From contig JBPCTD010000002.1 of NCBI GenBank assembly GCA_051006515.1, positions 1 to 33,871 on the forward strand: 33,871 bases of DNA, written 5' to 3'. Each line of letters opens with the position of its first letter. Positions within the stretch are counted from its first letter, which is position 1. The notes beneath the pieces are model-generated. The model was not told the DNA's origin and made no database searches. It saw only the letters and a program-made list of their open reading frames with translations. Below are positions 32,700 to 33,871 of this stretch, piece after piece. A program made the position numbers and the translations under genes. The stretch comes from ZLKRG08 sp051006515 (GTDB lineage Bacteria; Actinomycetota; Actinomycetes; Nanopelagicales; Nanopelagicaceae).

Positions 32700-33192
32700 C
32701 TTTAAATGCTCCTGTACAAGTAGCTAATAACAACTTTCTTGGACCAATTAAGTCGAACCAAGATTGTTGATAATTACCCTTCTTTACTCGGATCTTTTTC
32801 TCGATCTCATAAAGAGTGGTTTTACCTTTTTCATCTGTAACCTTGAAAGTGAATCCTGCCTTCTGTGCAGTCATCACGTTTAGCGCATTATTACATCCTG
32901 CATAATTAACGTGCCAAACAATTACAGAAGTTCCCATTGTCGAACTTAGGGGCATATGTCTTTGCGAAACTGCAGCCATCAGAGTCGATTTCTGAGGTTC
33001 CATAATTCCGCCAGCAGGATATGTAAATGACTTGATAGGCATTGCCACAGATCCTGCTTGAATCTGCCCAACAGTTTTACCAGCTGGTTTAACTGGAACA
33101 CATGGTGCAGCGTTTGCCGATATAGTCGGTGCTACAAAAAGCGTGCCAATTAGTGAAGTAAAACTTATCATCATAAAAAACTTTTTAATCAT
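32653..33192 (-). CDS. Class F-like sortase, atypical
   Basis: A 179-residue exported protein: signal peptide to about residue 29 (SANA), then a sortase-like barrel. The putative catalytic His94 is in VIVWHVNYAG and Cys159 in LLATCTGAF, with the closing GHYTDNMVI strand typical of class F. Unlike characterised sortases it has no arginine anywhere after the cysteine (FKDGHYTDNMVIIATPK), so the usual active-site Arg is not in its expected place. It overlaps the upstream surface-protein gene by four bases (ATGA) and the downstream protease by 47 bases. The likely job is to anchor the neighbouring wall protein; an inactive or altered sortase is the alternative. Confidence 0.72.
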   Translation of the reverse strand: MIKKFFMMISFTSLIGTLFVAPTISANAAPCVPVKPAGKTVGQIQAGSVAMPIKSFTYPAGGIMEPQKSTLMAAVSQRHMPLSSTMGTSVIVWHVNYAGCNNALNVMTAQKAGFTFKVTDEKGKTTLYEIEKKIRVKKGNYQQSWFDLIGPRKLLLATCTGAFKDGHYTDNMVIIATPK

Positions 33193-33871
33193 GATCTATT
33201 TCCACTTCTACGTCTAAAAATAGTCAGGGTGAGCAAAATGGTGACAACTAGGTATGAGAGATTCAGACCAGTCGAAGACTCATAACCTGTTTGAATAATT
33301 CTTGGTACATCGCCCTTTTGGGTTAATACAAATTCTTTTCTTACTACAACTGTTGCACCAGAAAGATTTGTGTATTGAAGAACTACCACATCAACTACCG
33401 TTGATTTTGGATCTGCCAAGTTAGATGTATATGTAATCTCGTTAGTTGGTGAAATTTCAACCACACCAAATTTAGGTGGTGTAACAATTTCAATTGGGCC
33501 CTTTGGTGGCGAAGGAAGCTCTTCAGGAGTTATAACAGTTGGCTTCTCTGGATCTACGTAAACAACGTTCTTTGGGTCATCAACTTTAGGTGGTGTTGGT
33601 AGAACTACAGGTGGTTCATTTGAATTCGTAGGGCTTGGCTCTGCTGTTGGCGTTGTGCTCTGAGTTGGAGTTGGCGCCGGAGATGTGCTCGGCCTTGGCG
33701 TTGGTGATTGTGAACCAATTGGTTGAACCGAAGGTGTTGGCGTTGGCAAAACTAAACGTGGACCTGCTGGTGGCCTTGTCGGATGCACCTGAATTGCTGA
33801 TGCAGTTGGATTCGGCGTTGGTCGCAATGAATATGTAGGTCGCGCACTTGGGCTATTACTTGGTGTTGCAC
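33189..33871 (-). CDS. Pro/Thr-rich cell-wall surface protein with non-canonical sorting signal (5' end outside window)
   Basis: The frame is open to the right edge, so the N-terminus and signal peptide are missing. Visible, in order: a long Pro/Thr/Ser stalk (repeats such as PTPTPS, SPTPRPS, SPAPTPT), an Asp/Lys/Pro linker, and a ~60-residue beta-rich segment (KFGVVEISPTNEITYTSN) resembling bacterial Ig-like or CshA-type repeats. The tail is IIQTG, YESSTG, a hydrophobic helix and RRRSGNRS. This has the layout of an LPxTG sorting signal, but the pentapeptide is IIQTG. The next gene is a sortase-like protein. A TTG at 33827 could be mistaken for the start, but the low-complexity stalk continues upstream of it. 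Confidence 0.8.
   Translation of the reverse strand, partial: ATPSNSPSARPTYSLRPTPNPTASAIQVHPTRPPAGPRLVLPTPTPSVQPIGSQSPTPRPSTSPAPTPTQSTTPTAEPSPTNSNEPPVVLPTPPKVDDPKNVVYVDPEKPTVITPEELPSPPKGPIEIVTPPKFGVVEISPTNEITYTSNLADPKSTVVDVVVLQYTNLSGATVVVRKEFVLTQKGDVPRIIQTGYESSTGLNLSYLVVTILLTLTIFRRRSGNRS

Noticed and set aside
33825..33827. TTG at 33827 as the start of the Pro/Thr-rich protein
   Set aside because: The same Pro/Ser/Thr-rich reading continues upstream to the window edge and there is no signal peptide after the TTG; the gene is truncated by the window.
1..33871. CRISPR array, insertion sequence, prophage or toxin-antitoxin module
   Set aside because: No regularly spaced repeats, transposase, integrase, phage or small toxin gene was found on either strand.

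Overview
The window reads as chromosomal DNA from a small, AT-leaning, gene-dense actinobacterium. The gene order of the first 13 kb is the actinobacterial tilS-hpt-ftsH-folE-folP-folB-folK-panC-coaX-lysS-clpC block (in Mycobacterium tuberculosis spread over roughly Rv3625c to Rv3596c). The argA-like gene is of the short mycobacterial type, and the thymidylate kinase is fused to an MFS transporter, as I recall from streptomycetes. The low GC, very short intergenic gaps, many 1- to 4-base gene overlaps and apparently leaderless starts suggest a streamlined freshwater lineage of the acI/Nanopelagicales kind. That placement is inference. No insertion sequence, prophage, CRISPR array or rRNA was seen, and no gene-free stretch exceeds 300 bases.

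Layout. (1) Bases 1-13035, all minus strand: a secreted NlpC/P60 peptidoglycan hydrolase, then tilS, hpt, ftsH, folE, folP, folB, folK, panC, coaX, lysS, argA and clpC (clpC runs off the left edge). This block makes dihydropteroate from GTP, carries out pantothenate ligation and phosphorylation, and covers purine salvage, tRNA-Ile lysidine formation, lysyl-tRNA charging and two AAA+ quality-control machines. panD and lsr2, which sit in this block in mycobacteria, are absent from it. (2) 13123-19710: an ABC-2 exporter pair, metZ (plus strand), ctaB, a PBP4-type carboxypeptidase, a small four-helix membrane protein, a SpoU-family RNA methyltransferase (plus) and a low-molecular-weight phosphatase. 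(3) 19736-23232: an MFS transporter, a TPR protein and a NiCoT nickel/cobalt permease with a Nur-like operator directly upstream, then tRNA-Thr(CGT). (4) 23249-29571: a VOC protein, a secreted TAP-like alpha/beta hydrolase, holB overlapping the MFS-tmk fusion (a DNA-replication pair), a LuxR-type regulator and tRNA-Lys(TTT). (5) 29714-33871: an M3 oligopeptidase (plus), then a minus-strand surface operon: a Pro/Thr-rich wall protein (5' end outside the window), a class F-like sortase and a secreted trypsin-like protease, joined by overlaps.

Most unusual signals. The surface operon pairs a protein ending in a non-canonical sorting signal (IIQTG, helix, RRR tail) with a sortase-like protein that has no arginine after its catalytic cysteine. 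A TGCAA-N5-TTGCAA palindrome precedes the nickel permease. A recurrent TANNNT-N6/7-start signature marks at least five leaderless genes, one of them in a divergent pair whose two -10 boxes overlap.
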